Of a stretch of DNA of 64,000 nucleotides, positions 51,457-59,961 are shown piece after piece. How positions within the stretch are numbered: position 1 is the stretch's first letter; the number at the start of each line of letters is the position of its first letter. The notes under the pieces are model-generated. The model was not told the origin of the DNA. It did no database searches and saw only the letters and a list, made by a program, of their open reading frames with translations. The stretch is from the NCBI RefSeq assembly GCF_016741935.1, contig NZ_JAERRG010000018.1:62001-126000 (forward strand). The letters run 5' to 3'. Origin of the DNA: Streptomyces endocoffeicus. GTDB lineage: Bacteria > Actinomycetota > Actinomycetes > Streptomycetales > Streptomycetaceae. Made by a program: the position numbers and the translations under genes.

Positions 51457-52107
51457 TCATTCGCCCAACGCGTCGATCACACTGGCGAGGTGGGCACGGA
51501 CGGCCGCTTCGGCCGCCTGTGGGTCCCTGGCCCTGATCGCCTCGATCACGGCCAGGTGTTCACCCAGGGACCGCTGGGGACGCCCCGGCCGCAGCGCGAG
51601 CTGGAACCGATGGCGCACCAGCTGTGCGTTGAGCCGCTCCAGCAGCTCCACCGCCACCTGCTGACCGGAGAACTCCCGGATACGGGCGTGCAGTTGGTGG
51701 TTGAGGTCGGAGTAGGTCAGCGGTTCGCCGTCGGCGACCGCCTTGGACATCGCCGTGCCGAGGTCGGCCAGCTCGGTCAGCTGCTCCTCGGTCGCCTCGA
51801 CGGCCGCCTTGGCCGCGCACAGCCCTTCCAGGACCATGCGGCATTCCGTGATGGCCACGGCCTCCTCCACGCTCACCACCCGCACCCGTGAGCCACGGTT
51901 ACGGATCCGCTCGACCAGACCCTCGGAGGCCAGATCGATCAGCGCCGCGCGGATGCTCGCCCGGGTCACACCGAACTGCTCGGCGAGTTCGTTCTCCACC
52001 AGCCGCTGGGCCGGCGCCATCTCCCCGCGCAAAATCGCCTGCCGCAGCTGCTCCAACGCATGCTGCTTGGCCTGCTCTCCGGTGCCTGGACGAGCTTCCT
52101 TCGGCAT
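51457..52107 (-). CDS. GntR family regulator, FCD (FadR) subfamily
   Basis: 216 aa. N-terminal winged helix (LRQAILRGEMAPAQRLVENELAEQFGVTRASIRAAL region) and C-terminal FCD helical domain with metal-ligand residues in DLNHQLH and H-x-x-V-I-E-A-I. FCD regulators commonly sense organic acids and repress catabolic operons. It is the first gene of the leftward aldolase-tautomerase unit, and two adjacent palindromes overlap its presumed -35 box, pointing to autorepression. Likely effector: an aromatic acid or pathway intermediate. Confidence 0.92.
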   Translation of the reverse strand: MPKEARPGTGEQAKQHALEQLRQAILRGEMAPAQRLVENELAEQFGVTRASIRAALIDLASEGLVERIRNRGSRVRVVSVEEAVAITECRMVLEGLCAAKAAVEATEEQLTELADLGTAMSKAVADGEPLTYSDLNHQLHARIREFSGQQVAVELLERLNAQLVRHRFQLALRPGRPQRSLGEHLAVIEAIRARDPQAAEAAVRAHLASVIDALGE

Positions 52108-52154
52108 CGAGTGCCCTCCCTGAGTGAGTGCCTGTCGAAGGTAAATCTAGGCCA

Positions 52155-52178
52155 ACAAGATTGTCAACGATTTCGTTG
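52155..52178 (-). promoter_or_regulatory. Promoter with overlapping palindromic operators of the GntR unit
   Basis: Two abutting palindromes, ACAAGATTGT (52155-52164) and CAACGATTTCGTTG (52165-52178), flank a perfect TTGACA -35 hexamer on the minus strand (52162-52167). A TTACCT hexamer follows after 17 bp as a weak -10. Occlusion by the FCD regulator is the simplest reading. Confidence 0.6.
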
Positions 52179-52313
52179 CCCATATTGACGACAGAAGTCG
52201 GCCCACGCGCGCCCGATTCCAGCACCGTTCCGGCCCCGTGACAGGGGAAGCCGGGGTTGCTTCAATGGTCCGGCGGTTCCCCATCGGACCCCGTAGACCG
52301 TTGGAGCGTGCCC

Positions 52314-54875
52314 GTGCCTCTCTCGCGTCGTGCTCTCGTCTCCACGCTCCCGGCGGCCGCACTGGCGGCCATGGCCCTGCCACTGCGCGCACGGGCCGCG
52401 GGACACCCAGCGGCGGCCGGTGAAGCGATCGGAGCCGCTCACACCCGGCTGATCGACAACACCGTGGCCGTCTTCGCCGGCACACGGGAGACCAACGCCC
52501 GCCCCGAGGTGCGCGCCAAACTCACCTCCATCGCCGCGACCGCCCGCTCCCGGCTCACCGCGATGGACCGGGCCGGGCAGGGCGAGCTCTTCCAGGGCCT
52601 CGCCCTGGGCACCAGCGATCCCAACCTGGTCACCTCGTTCCAGTACCTCTACGAGATCGCCCTCGCCACCCGCACCCCGGACGGCGGCACACCGTCCGGA
52701 CTCCACGGCGACACCGATGTCCAGCGGCGCGTCATCGACGGCCTGATATGGCTCCACGAGCACTACTACGGCGACCAGTCGAAGGGCTATTACGGCAACT
52801 GGTTCACCTGGGAGATCGGCATCTCCACCCACGTCAGCAAGATGCTGGCGCTGCTCGCGGACGAACTCGCCGCCTACCGGCCCGATCTCGCCGCCACCTA
52901 CGTGGCCTCGATGGACGCGTACCTGCGCAACGGCAAGGACGGCGACGTCGACCTCGACTCACGGTTCCACACCGGCGCCAACCTCGCCGACATCACCACC
53001 AACCGCGTCCTCCAGGGCGCCGTCCTCGGCGACGACGCCCGGATCACCAAGGCCCTCGCCGACCAGCTGACCATCCTGGCCACCATCGACCCGTACGAGC
53101 TGCGGCACGGGGTCACCGACGGCTTCTACGCGGACGGTTCCTTCATCCAGCACGCGTCCGTGGCCTACACGGGCTCCTACGGCAAGGGCCTGCTCACCCG
53201 CGTGGTGCAGAGCGTCAAGATGCTCGACGGCACCGGCTACACGACCGACGACCGGCTGGTCCGCGTCGTGCAGGGGTGGGTGGTGGACGGCTTCGCACCG
53301 CTGATCTTCGAGGGCTGGCTGATGGAGATCGTCAAGGGGCGCGGGGTGTCCCGGCCGGCCACCGGATACGCCGACGCGGCCGAGGTGGTGGAGGCCGTGG
53401 TGGGCCTCTCCGCCCATGCCACCGGCGCCGACGCCACGGCGCTCAAGGGCTATGTGGCGTATCTGCGGCAGACCTCGAAGGCCACGCTCGACCCTTCGGC
53501 GTTCGTGTCCCCGGTGAGCGTCGCGGCCTACGCCGACATCCTCGCCGACTCCTCGATCCCGGCGAGCGACCTCGGGCCCGCCGAGCGCCATGTGGCGTTC
53601 AACGCGATGGACAGAACCGTCCACCGGCGCCCCGGCTACGCCTTCGCCCTGGCCCGGAGCTCGTCCAGGATCAGCAGATACGAGTACATGAGCGGGGAGA
53701 ACCTGATGCCCTGGTTCCAGGGGGACGGCGCCCACCATCTGTATCTGTCCGGCCAGGACCAGACCCAGGCGTTCGGCATCGACTACCTCACCACCGTCCC
53801 GCCCCAGCGCCTCGCCGGTGTCACCGCCCCCGTGGAGACCCGCCGCACGATCCCCGAGCTGTACGGCACGCTCTGGTACGACAACCCCGAGCGTGGCTTC
53901 ACCTCCTCCTCGGAGGCGCAGAACACCTATGTCTACTTCCCCCGGTCCACCCACCCGTTCTCCGGTGGCGCCGCCCTGGGGCCGTACGGGGTGGCCGGGC
54001 TCGTCCAGTCCGACGACGTGGCGTACGCCGCGAAGCGGGCGGGCGACCTGCCGGAGGACTTCGTGGTGTACCGCAACGCCGACGCCACCAAGTCGTGGTT
54101 CCTGTTCGACGACGAGATCGTGGTACTGGCCGCGGGGGTCGGCGATGCCACCGGCCGCGCGGTGACGACCACCCTCGACACCCGGATCGCCGCCCCCTCG
54201 GACACCCTCACCCTCACCGGGCGGCTCCGCGGCGGCGCGCCCTGGTCCGGCACCGGCACCGGCTCGCTCACATGGCTGCGCTACGCCAATGCCACCCGGG
54301 CCGCCTCGGTCGGATATGTCTTCCTCGAGGGGCCACCGCCCACCGTCACGCTGGACACCGTCACCCGCAGCCGCCGCGCGGTCCGCCTCGCCAACCCCGA
54401 CACCCCGGTGACCAAACGGCTCTTCGCCCTGGCCGTGGACCGGGCGGCGGGCGCGCCGCACACCTCGATGGCGTACGCCCTCGTCCCGAATGCCACCGAG
54501 CGCCGACTGGGCGGCTACGCCCGTCGCCCGCTCACCGTCCTGGCCAACACCACCCGGCTCCAAGCCGTGGCCCACCGGGGCCTGCGGATCACCGCGCTCA
54601 ACGCCTTCACCCCCGGCAGCCACCACGCCGGACGGCTGTCGGTGCGCGGGCCCGGCTCGGTGATCCTGCGGGAGACGCGGGACGGCGGTGTGGCGGTCGC
54701 GGTGTCCGATCCGACCACCGAGCGCGACACGGTCTCGGTGGTCGTCCGGGGCCGGAGGATGAGGGCCGTGGCGGTGGACGAGGGTGTCCGGGTGGGCCGG
54801 GTCCCCGGCGGCACCCGGATCGTCGTCACCACCCGGCACGCCTACGGCCGGAGCTTCACGGCGACGCTGCGCTGA
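52314..54875 (+). CDS. Secreted polysaccharide lyase family 8 (hyaluronate/chondroitin/xanthan lyase type)
   Basis: 853 aa from GTG 52314 (GGAG 7 bases upstream). Twin-Arg-like signal LSRRALVSTLPAAALAAMAL at the start indicates export. An alpha/alpha toroid (about 40-390) is followed by beta-sandwich domains. Catalytic residues fit PL8: Asn223 (HTGAN), His280 (FIQHASVAYTGS) and Tyr289, with the family's 9-residue His-Tyr spacing; Trp/Asn in NWFTWEIG lines the cleft. It eliminates across a uronic-acid-containing polysaccharide. The 3' end overlaps that of the convergent APC permease by 20 bp. Confidence 0.9.
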   Translation: MPLSRRALVSTLPAAALAAMALPLRARAAGHPAAAGEAIGAAHTRLIDNTVAVFAGTRETNARPEVRAKLTSIAATARSRLTAMDRAGQGELFQGLALGTSDPNLVTSFQYLYEIALATRTPDGGTPSGLHGDTDVQRRVIDGLIWLHEHYYGDQSKGYYGNWFTWEIGISTHVSKMLALLADELAAYRPDLAATYVASMDAYLRNGKDGDVDLDSRFHTGANLADITTNRVLQGAVLGDDARITKALADQLTILATIDPYELRHGVTDGFYADGSFIQHASVAYTGSYGKGLLTRVVQSVKMLDGTGYTTDDRLVRVVQGWVVDGFAPLIFEGWLMEIVKGRGVSRPATGYADAAEVVEAVVGLSAHATGADATALKGYVAYLRQTSKATLDPSAFVSPVSVAAYADILADSSIPASDLGPAERHVAFNAMDRTVHRRPGYAFALARSSSRISRYEYMSGENLMPWFQGDGAHHLYLSGQDQTQAFGIDYLTTVPPQRLAGVTAPVETRRTIPELYGTLWYDNPERGFTSSSEAQNTYVYFPRSTHPFSGGAALGPYGVAGLVQSDDVAYAAKRAGDLPEDFVVYRNADATKSWFLFDDEIVVLAAGVGDATGRAVTTTLDTRIAAPSDTLTLTGRLRGGAPWSGTGTGSLTWLRYANATRAASVGYVFLEGPPPTVTLDTVTRSRRAVRLANPDTPVTKRLFALAVDRAAGAPHTSMAYALVPNATERRLGGYARRPLTVLANTTRLQAVAHRGLRITALNAFTPGSHHAGRLSVRGPGSVILRETRDGGVAVAVSDPTTERDTVSVVVRGRRMRAVAVDEGVRVGRVPGGTRIVVTTRHAYGRSFTATLR

Positions 54876-56466
54876 GCCGCGAGGTGCGCAGGTGCTGGGC
54901 GCCCGCGCGGACCGCCCACAGGAACACGGCGAGCGCGAGGACGCCCACCGTCACGGTGTCGTACGGCGCCGGTAGGCGGCCGGAACCACCGAAGGTGCCC
55001 AGCCACGACAGCACGGTCAGCGCGGCCAGATGGAAGACCAGCCAGGCGCCGCGCCGCAGCTCCTCCCCCAGCGGTGTGCCTCCGTCCTCGCGGCGCTGCA
55101 GCAGGAACAACACCGCGCCGACCAGGACGAAGGGCAGCGCGAGCCGCAGATCGTGCCAGCCGGACCAGTAGACGAACTCGCTGGCCACCACGAAGCTCAC
55201 CGGTGCGATCCAGCGCACCCCCGGCACCTGGCCCTCGGCCCGCGCCACGCCCCGCTCACGGTCGTGTGCCCGGAACGCCGCGACGGCCACCGCCGAGGCC
55301 GCGTAGATCAACAAGTACATGTCGCCCATCACGCTCACGATGTCCTGCCAGCCGCCGAACGGCAGCATGAAGACGACGATGACCGCGAGGTTGAGCAGCA
55401 GCGCCCGGCGCGCCACCCCGGACCAGGGGTGGATGCGCATGAAGAAGCGGGGCAGCAGACCGTTCTTGGCCAGGGCGTACGTATGGCGAGCGTCGATGGC
55501 CACGCCCACATAGGCCGATCCGCCCGGTGAGATCACCGCGTCCGCGTAGAGCAGCGTGGCCAGCCAGTGGAGGTTGAGCACCAGGGCGAGCTGTCCGAAG
55601 GGCGACTCGAAGTCGACTCCCTTCCAGCCGTGGCCCAGCAGCGACTCGGGCACCGTGTAGAGGAACGCCAGTTGGAGCCCGAGGTAGACCAGCACGGCGA
55701 GGCCGATGCCGGTGAGCACCGCGGCCGGTACGGTACGGCGCGGATTGCGGGCCTCACCGGAGAAGTCGAGCGGGGCCTGGAAGCCGTTGACGGAGTACAC
55801 GATGCCGCCGCCGGCGAGCGCGGTCAGGCAGGCCGCGTAGCCGTACGGGGCGAAACCGCCGTGATCGGTGAGGCGCCCGGAGTGGGTGCCGGACAGGAAC
55901 AGCGCGACGATGGTGAGGATGGGAACGACGACCTTGAACACCGAGATCAGGTTGTTCAGCCGGGCGAATATCCGTACGGCGAACCAGTTGCACGCCGTCA
56001 GCACGACACTCAGAGCCACGGCCACCGCGAGACCCGAGGCGCTCAGAGTGCCGCCGTTGTAGAGCCCCGGCAGATAGTGGGCGGCGTACTGCATGATCGC
56101 GCTGATCTCGGCCGCCGTACCGCCCACCGAGAGCAGCACCGACCAGCCGATCATCGTGCCGACCAGCCGTCCGCTGGCGTACAGCGGCCAGCGCACGGTG
56201 CCGCCGCCCTCCGGGCGGGTGGCGCCGAGTTCCACCATGACCAGCGCGATCAGGGCACACAGCACACCCGCCGCGATCCAGGACAGCAGGGCGGCGGGGC
56301 CGGCGGTCTGGGCGGCGTACAGGGCCGCGAACAGCCACCCGGACCCCAGGATGTTGGAGAACCCGATCGCGGTCAGGGCCCAGAATCCGAGGTCCTTGTG
56401 GAGTCGTCGCTCCTCGGCGAGCACCGCCGGCTCGGCGATGGACTCCGGTGGGTGGTTCTGCGGCAC
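54856..56466 (-). CDS. APC family amino-acid permease
   Basis: 536 aa from GTG 56466, preceded by GAGGAG; the longer frame to 57222 runs through the neighbouring gene and has no signals. Twelve membrane segments, starting GFWALTAIGFSNILGSGWLFA (the APC TM1 GSGW unwound region) and the consensus amphipathic block GFQAPLDFSGEARNPRRTVP. Imports an amino acid or amine by proton symport. Stop overlaps the PL8 stop by 20 bp on the opposite strand. Divergent from the NodB-like gene. Confidence 0.9.
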   Translation of the reverse strand: MPQNHPPESIAEPAVLAEERRLHKDLGFWALTAIGFSNILGSGWLFAALYAAQTAGPAALLSWIAAGVLCALIALVMVELGATRPEGGGTVRWPLYASGRLVGTMIGWSVLLSVGGTAAEISAIMQYAAHYLPGLYNGGTLSASGLAVAVALSVVLTACNWFAVRIFARLNNLISVFKVVVPILTIVALFLSGTHSGRLTDHGGFAPYGYAACLTALAGGGIVYSVNGFQAPLDFSGEARNPRRTVPAAVLTGIGLAVLVYLGLQLAFLYTVPESLLGHGWKGVDFESPFGQLALVLNLHWLATLLYADAVISPGGSAYVGVAIDARHTYALAKNGLLPRFFMRIHPWSGVARRALLLNLAVIVVFMLPFGGWQDIVSVMGDMYLLIYAASAVAVAAFRAHDRERGVARAEGQVPGVRWIAPVSFVVASEFVYWSGWHDLRLALPFVLVGAVLFLLQRREDGGTPLGEELRRGAWLVFHLAALTVLSWLGTFGGSGRLPAPYDTVTVGVLALAVFLWAVRAGAQHLRTSRLSAASP

Positions 56467-56659
56467 GGTGGCTCGTCTCCTCGGTGGTGCACGAACAGGC
56501 AAAGGCCCAGCGTGCCATGCGTGCCGACGGGCTCCGGCGACGCGCCCCGGACCTCGGACCCCTGGCCCCGGACCCCGGTGCGAGCCCGTGCGAGGCGATC
56601 GACGGAAAAACACACTCCACCGGAGAGGAATCGCCGGATATCGGCCGGGGCGTGTTCTC

Positions 56660-57523
56660 ATGCTGCAGGTGTCCTCTCCCTCCCGCCGTGATGTCCTGCG
56701 GTCCGCGAGCGGTGCCGTGGCGGCCACGACGTGCGGCGCCGGCTGCGGCCACCACGCCGACTCCTCGTCGTCCCGGCCGGCCGGTCCCACCGAGGCGCCC
56801 TCCTCCGGTGCGGCCTCGGACCCGGCCATGCCCGCCGGGCACGCGCCACGCGGACCGGTGCGCTTCCCCGGGCTGCCACCGGAGATCGCCCACGGGCCGC
56901 GCGGCGGAAGCGCGGTGGCCCTCACCTTCCACGGCCAGGGCGACGCGGAGCTCGCCCGCTCGCTGCTGTCCGAGGCCGAGCGGGCGGGGGCCCGTGTCAC
57001 CGTCCTCGCCGTCGGCACCTGGCTGGACGAGCATCCGGAGCTGGCCCGGCGGGTCCTGGACGGCGGCCATGAGCTGGGCAACCACACCATGCGGCACCGC
57101 GCCGTGTGCGCCCTGCCGGCCGACGAGGCGTACGCGGAGATCGCCGAGTGCGCCGACCGGCTGCGCCGCCTCACCGGGACCATCGGCAGCTGGTTCCGGC
57201 CGTCGCGGGCCCGGACCGCCACGGACCTCGTGACCCGTCTCGCGGCCCGCGCCGGATACCCGCACGTCCTCTCCTACGACGTGGACTCCCTCGACTTCCA
57301 GGACCCGGGGCCGGACGCGGTGCGGGAGGCGGTCCTCGGCCAGGTCCGCGCCGGTTCGGTGGTCAGTCTGCACTTCGGCCACTCCGGGACCCTGACCGCG
57401 CTGCCCGCGGTCCTCGACGGTCTGCGCCGACGGGGTCTGCGCGCGGTCACCACGACGGAGCTGATGCACTCCGATGGCGTAGCAGCGACGGCGGGACCCG
57501 GGAGGCGTACCGAGACTGGGTGA
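56660..57523 (+). CDS. Polysaccharide deacetylase (NodB) family protein, atypical active site
   Basis: 287 aa. Twin-Arg signal SRRDVLRSASGAVAATTCGAGC with a Cys-containing end suggests a Tat-exported, possibly lipidated protein. A Ser/Pro/Ala spacer precedes the NodB domain (about 70-280). The metal motif HTMRH (142-146) is present, but the normal TFDDGP motif reads TFHGQGD, so the catalytic base and one metal ligand are replaced by His91-Gly92. It may be inactive, or use Asp95 instead. Some other Streptomyces deacetylase-like proteins share this change, from memory. Starts 193 bp from the divergent permease. Confidence 0.87.
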   Translation: MLQVSSPSRRDVLRSASGAVAATTCGAGCGHHADSSSSRPAGPTEAPSSGAASDPAMPAGHAPRGPVRFPGLPPEIAHGPRGGSAVALTFHGQGDAELARSLLSEAERAGARVTVLAVGTWLDEHPELARRVLDGGHELGNHTMRHRAVCALPADEAYAEIAECADRLRRLTGTIGSWFRPSRARTATDLVTRLAARAGYPHVLSYDVDSLDFQDPGPDAVREAVLGQVRAGSVVSLHFGHSGTLTALPAVLDGLRRRGLRAVTTTELMHSDGVAATAGPGRRTETG

Positions 57524-57557
57524 GACGCCGGGCGGCCGCCCGTGGTGTGCCCGTACG

Positions 57558-57601
57558 GGAGCGGAGGAGACCCCATGCCGCGGAGCGGAGGAGACCCCAT
57601 G
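57558..57601 (+). repeat. Duplicated ribosome site plus start codon of the DoxX gene
   Basis: The 20-base unit GGAGCGGAGGAGACCCCATG occurs at 57558-57577 and 57582-57601, 24 bp apart and in frame. Each copy has a full Shine-Dalgarno at ideal spacing to an ATG, so translation can begin at 57575 or 57599. Confidence 0.9.
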
Positions 57602-58141
57602 GACCCCATGCCCCACCGCAAGGACCTCGGACTGCTCGCCCTGCGCCTCGGCGTGGGCGGGGTGCTGGTCGCGCACGGCACGCAGAAGCTCTTCGGCTGG
57701 TGCGGGGGCGACGGCCTGGACCGTACCGCCGAGGCCATGGAGGCGATGGGCTTCCGTCCGGGGCTGGTCAGCGCCGTGGTGGCCGGGCTGGGCGAGGCGG
57801 GCGGCGGGCTGCTGCTCGCGCTAGGGTTCGCCACTCCGGCGGCCGGGGCGGCGGCCGCGGGCACGATGGCGGGGGCGGTGTCGGTGAACGCGCCGGCCGG
57901 GTTCTTCGCCCAGTCCGGAGGATATGAGTTCCCGGCCCTGCTGGGGTGCTCGGCGGCGGCGCTCGGGATCGCGGGGCCCGGCCGCTACTCCCTCGACCAC
58001 CTCACCCGCCATGTGCTGGACCGGCCGTGGCTGATCGCGACGGCGTTCACCACGAGCGCGCTGGCGGCGGCCGCCGTGATCAAGCGCAGGATGGCGGTGA
58101 CCGCGGAGCGTGAGCTCGCCGAGGAGGAGGAGTACGAGTAG
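57575..58141 (+). CDS. DoxX family membrane protein
   Basis: 188 aa from ATG 57575, or 180 aa from the equally well-placed ATG 57599. Four membrane helices; the first carries the DoxX signature ALRLGVGGVLVAHGTQKLFGW and the second GFRPGLVSAVVAGLGEAGGGLLL. DoxX proteins act in membrane redox or oxidative-stress complexes. The C-terminal tail is highly acidic (AEEEEYE). It follows the NodB-like gene and precedes an alpha/beta hydrolase by 113 bp. Confidence 0.92.
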   Translation: MPRSGGDPMDPMPHRKDLGLLALRLGVGGVLVAHGTQKLFGWCGGDGLDRTAEAMEAMGFRPGLVSAVVAGLGEAGGGLLLALGFATPAAGAAAAGTMAGAVSVNAPAGFFAQSGGYEFPALLGCSAAALGIAGPGRYSLDHLTRHVLDRPWLIATAFTTSALAAAAVIKRRMAVTAERELAEEEEYE

Positions 58142-58254
58142 AGACCCGACCGCCCGAGTAAAGACCCCTCGCACGGCGTGCGAGGGGCAGCCGTGTGCGC
58201 CATGGTGGATGCCAGGGCCGGGGAGCGGTTCGCACTGGTGGAGGGTGGGTGCGG

Positions 58255-59316
58255 ATGTTCAGCAGGCGCAGCTTCTGGAAGATCGTGGGTGCGGGTGCGG
58301 TCGGGGCACCGCTCGCCGTCCGGGCCGCCACCGGCCCGGCGGAGGCCGCGGGGATGCTGTCGGACTCGGTGGAGCAGGGGATGTCGGCCGCGCGGCCGCC
58401 CCCGTCCTTCGCCGCCCTGCGGCAGATCAGGGCCGGGGTGCTGAACGTCGGCTACGCCGAGGCCGGTCCGGCCCATGGCCCCGCGGTCGTCCTGCTGCAC
58501 GGCTGGCCCTATGACATCCACAGCTATGCCGAGGTGGCGCCGTTGCTGGCCGCCAAGGGCTATCGGGTGATCGTCCCCTATCTGCGCGGCTACGGAACGA
58601 CGCGCTTTCTGTCGCCCCGGACGTTCCGCGACGGCCAGCAGGCGGCGTTCGCCGTCGATCTCATCGCCCTGATGGACGCCCTCGGGATCGAGCGGGCGAT
58701 CCTCGCCGGATTCGACTGGGGCTCGCGAACGGCCGACATCGTCGCGGCGCTGTGGCCGGAGCGCTGCAAGGCCCTGGTCTCGGTGACCGGCTATCTGATC
58801 ACCAACCGGAAGGCGAACAGACAGCCGCAGCCACCGAAGGTCGAATGGGCCTGGTGGTATCAGTACTACTTCGCCACCGAGAGAGGTGTGCTCGGGCTGG
58901 AGAACCCCGACTACCGACGCCAACTGGCGCGGCTCGTCTGGCGGTTCAACTCCCCGACCTGGCATTTCGACGACGCCACCTTCGCGCGCACCGCCGCCGC
59001 CTTCAGGAATCCGGACTATGTGCGCGTCGTGATAAACAACTATCGCTGGCGGCTGGGGCTCGCGGCGGGCGATCCCCGGTACGACGGTCTGGAGCGGCGT
59101 CTGGCCAAGGGTCCCGTCATCGGTGTCCCCACGGTCACGCTGGATGGCGGGCGCGATCCGTTCACTCCGCCGGGGGGCGGTGCCGCGTACCGGGACAAGT
59201 TCTCGGGCCCGTACGCCCATCGGACGCTGAAGGGCATCGGCCACAATGTGCCCCAGGAGGCTCCGGAAGCCTTCGCCGATGCCGTGGTCGAGGCCGACCG
59301 TCTACGACGGCGCTGA
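58255..59316 (+). CDS. Exported alpha/beta hydrolase, epoxide-hydrolase/haloalkane-dehalogenase type
   Basis: 353 aa from ATG 58255 (GGAGGGTGGG upstream). Tat-like start SRRSFWKIVGAGAVGAPLAV. Oxyanion motif HGWP (82-85), nucleophile Asp154 in AGFDWGSR, and catalytic His in GIGHNVPQE. An Asp rather than Ser nucleophile places it with epoxide hydrolases and haloalkane dehalogenases; the cap domain (about 190-270) is Trp/Tyr-rich (EWAWWYQYYFATERG). Probably extracytoplasmic. Neighbours give no clear substrate. Confidence 0.88.
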   Translation: MFSRRSFWKIVGAGAVGAPLAVRAATGPAEAAGMLSDSVEQGMSAARPPPSFAALRQIRAGVLNVGYAEAGPAHGPAVVLLHGWPYDIHSYAEVAPLLAAKGYRVIVPYLRGYGTTRFLSPRTFRDGQQAAFAVDLIALMDALGIERAILAGFDWGSRTADIVAALWPERCKALVSVTGYLITNRKANRQPQPPKVEWAWWYQYYFATERGVLGLENPDYRRQLARLVWRFNSPTWHFDDATFARTAAAFRNPDYVRVVINNYRWRLGLAAGDPRYDGLERRLAKGPVIGVPTVTLDGGRDPFTPPGGGAAYRDKFSGPYAHRTLKGIGHNVPQEAPEAFADAVVEADRLRRR

Positions 59317-59381
59317 GCAGCGCGGCCGGGCCACGAGAGGCCACGGGAGGCCGCGGAAGGCCAGGTCGAGGGGGGCAGGGA

Positions 59382-59852
59382 ATGGCGGAGTTCGAGGTGG
59401 CCACCGGCGCCGCGGAGCTCCCCGCCGGCGACGACCGGGGCCGCGAGGCCGCGGTGCGGACCGCGTTCGAGGGGCTGCTGCAGATCCGCCGGCTGATGAA
59501 CGCCGACACCGCGGGCCCCGAAGGGGTGCCCGCCGAGTGGGAGCGGCGTCAACCGGTGCGGGCCGTGGCCCTGGCGCTGGAGGCCGCCGGTGTTCCGCCG
59601 TCGGCCGTCGACGCGGCGGGCCGCCGTACGGCGACCGGATACTGCCTCGGCGCGGCGGAGCGGACCGGGGTGGTGCGGGTCGAGTGGCTGGGGCCGCCGG
59701 GAAGTGGCGCCGGCTACGCGGCGGAGGACGCGCTGCGGAACTGCGCGGCCGTACTGCGGAGGCTGGGCTGGGAGGCGCTGGAGTACCGGGGGCCGCGCCG
59801 CCACCGCTACCTCGAGGTCGAGCCGCCCCCGGCCGGGCCTCCCCGGCGCTGA
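59382..59852 (+). CDS. Conserved hypothetical protein
   Basis: 156 aa from ATG 59382 (GGGGGCAGGG upstream). Soluble, Ala/Gly/Arg-rich, with a helical N-terminal half (REAAVRTAFEGLLQIRRLM) and a C-terminal mixed region ending in a Pro tail. No family recognised. It follows the hydrolase by 65 bp and ends at a strong hairpin. Codon composition is normal, so it is likely real. Confidence 0.7.
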   Translation: MAEFEVATGAAELPAGDDRGREAAVRTAFEGLLQIRRLMNADTAGPEGVPAEWERRQPVRAVALALEAAGVPPSAVDAAGRRTATGYCLGAAERTGVVRVEWLGPPGSGAGYAAEDALRNCAAVLRRLGWEALEYRGPRRHRYLEVEPPPAGPPRR

Positions 59853-59898
59853 CCGGACCGGTGACCGGGCCGCTGACCGGGCCGGTGACCGGACCGGT
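59850..59898. repeat. 12-bp tandem repeat, four copies
   Basis: TGACCGGACCGG, TGACCGGGCCGC, TGACCGGGCCGG, TGACCGGACCGG: starting with the stop codon of the hypothetical gene. Each unit is itself near-palindromic. Noncoding. Confidence 0.8.
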
Positions 59899-59911
59899 GG
59901 GTCGCACCCGG

Positions 59912-59953
59912 GCCCCGGGAGGCGGGGGCTGGCGCCATGTCGCCTCCCGGGGC
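59912..59953. terminator. Hairpin terminator between convergent genes
   Basis: GCCCCGGGAGGCG (59912-59924) and CGCCTCCCGGGGC (59941-59953) form a perfect 13-bp stem around a 16-nt loop, 60 bp after one stop and 9 bp before the other. Confidence 0.85.
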
Positions 59954-59961
59954 GGTCTCGC

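Noticed and set aside
54856..57222. A 788-residue start for the APC permease
   Set aside because: The extra 250 residues run antisense through the NodB-like gene, are Ser/Arg/Pro-rich and have no ribosome site; GTG 56466 does.
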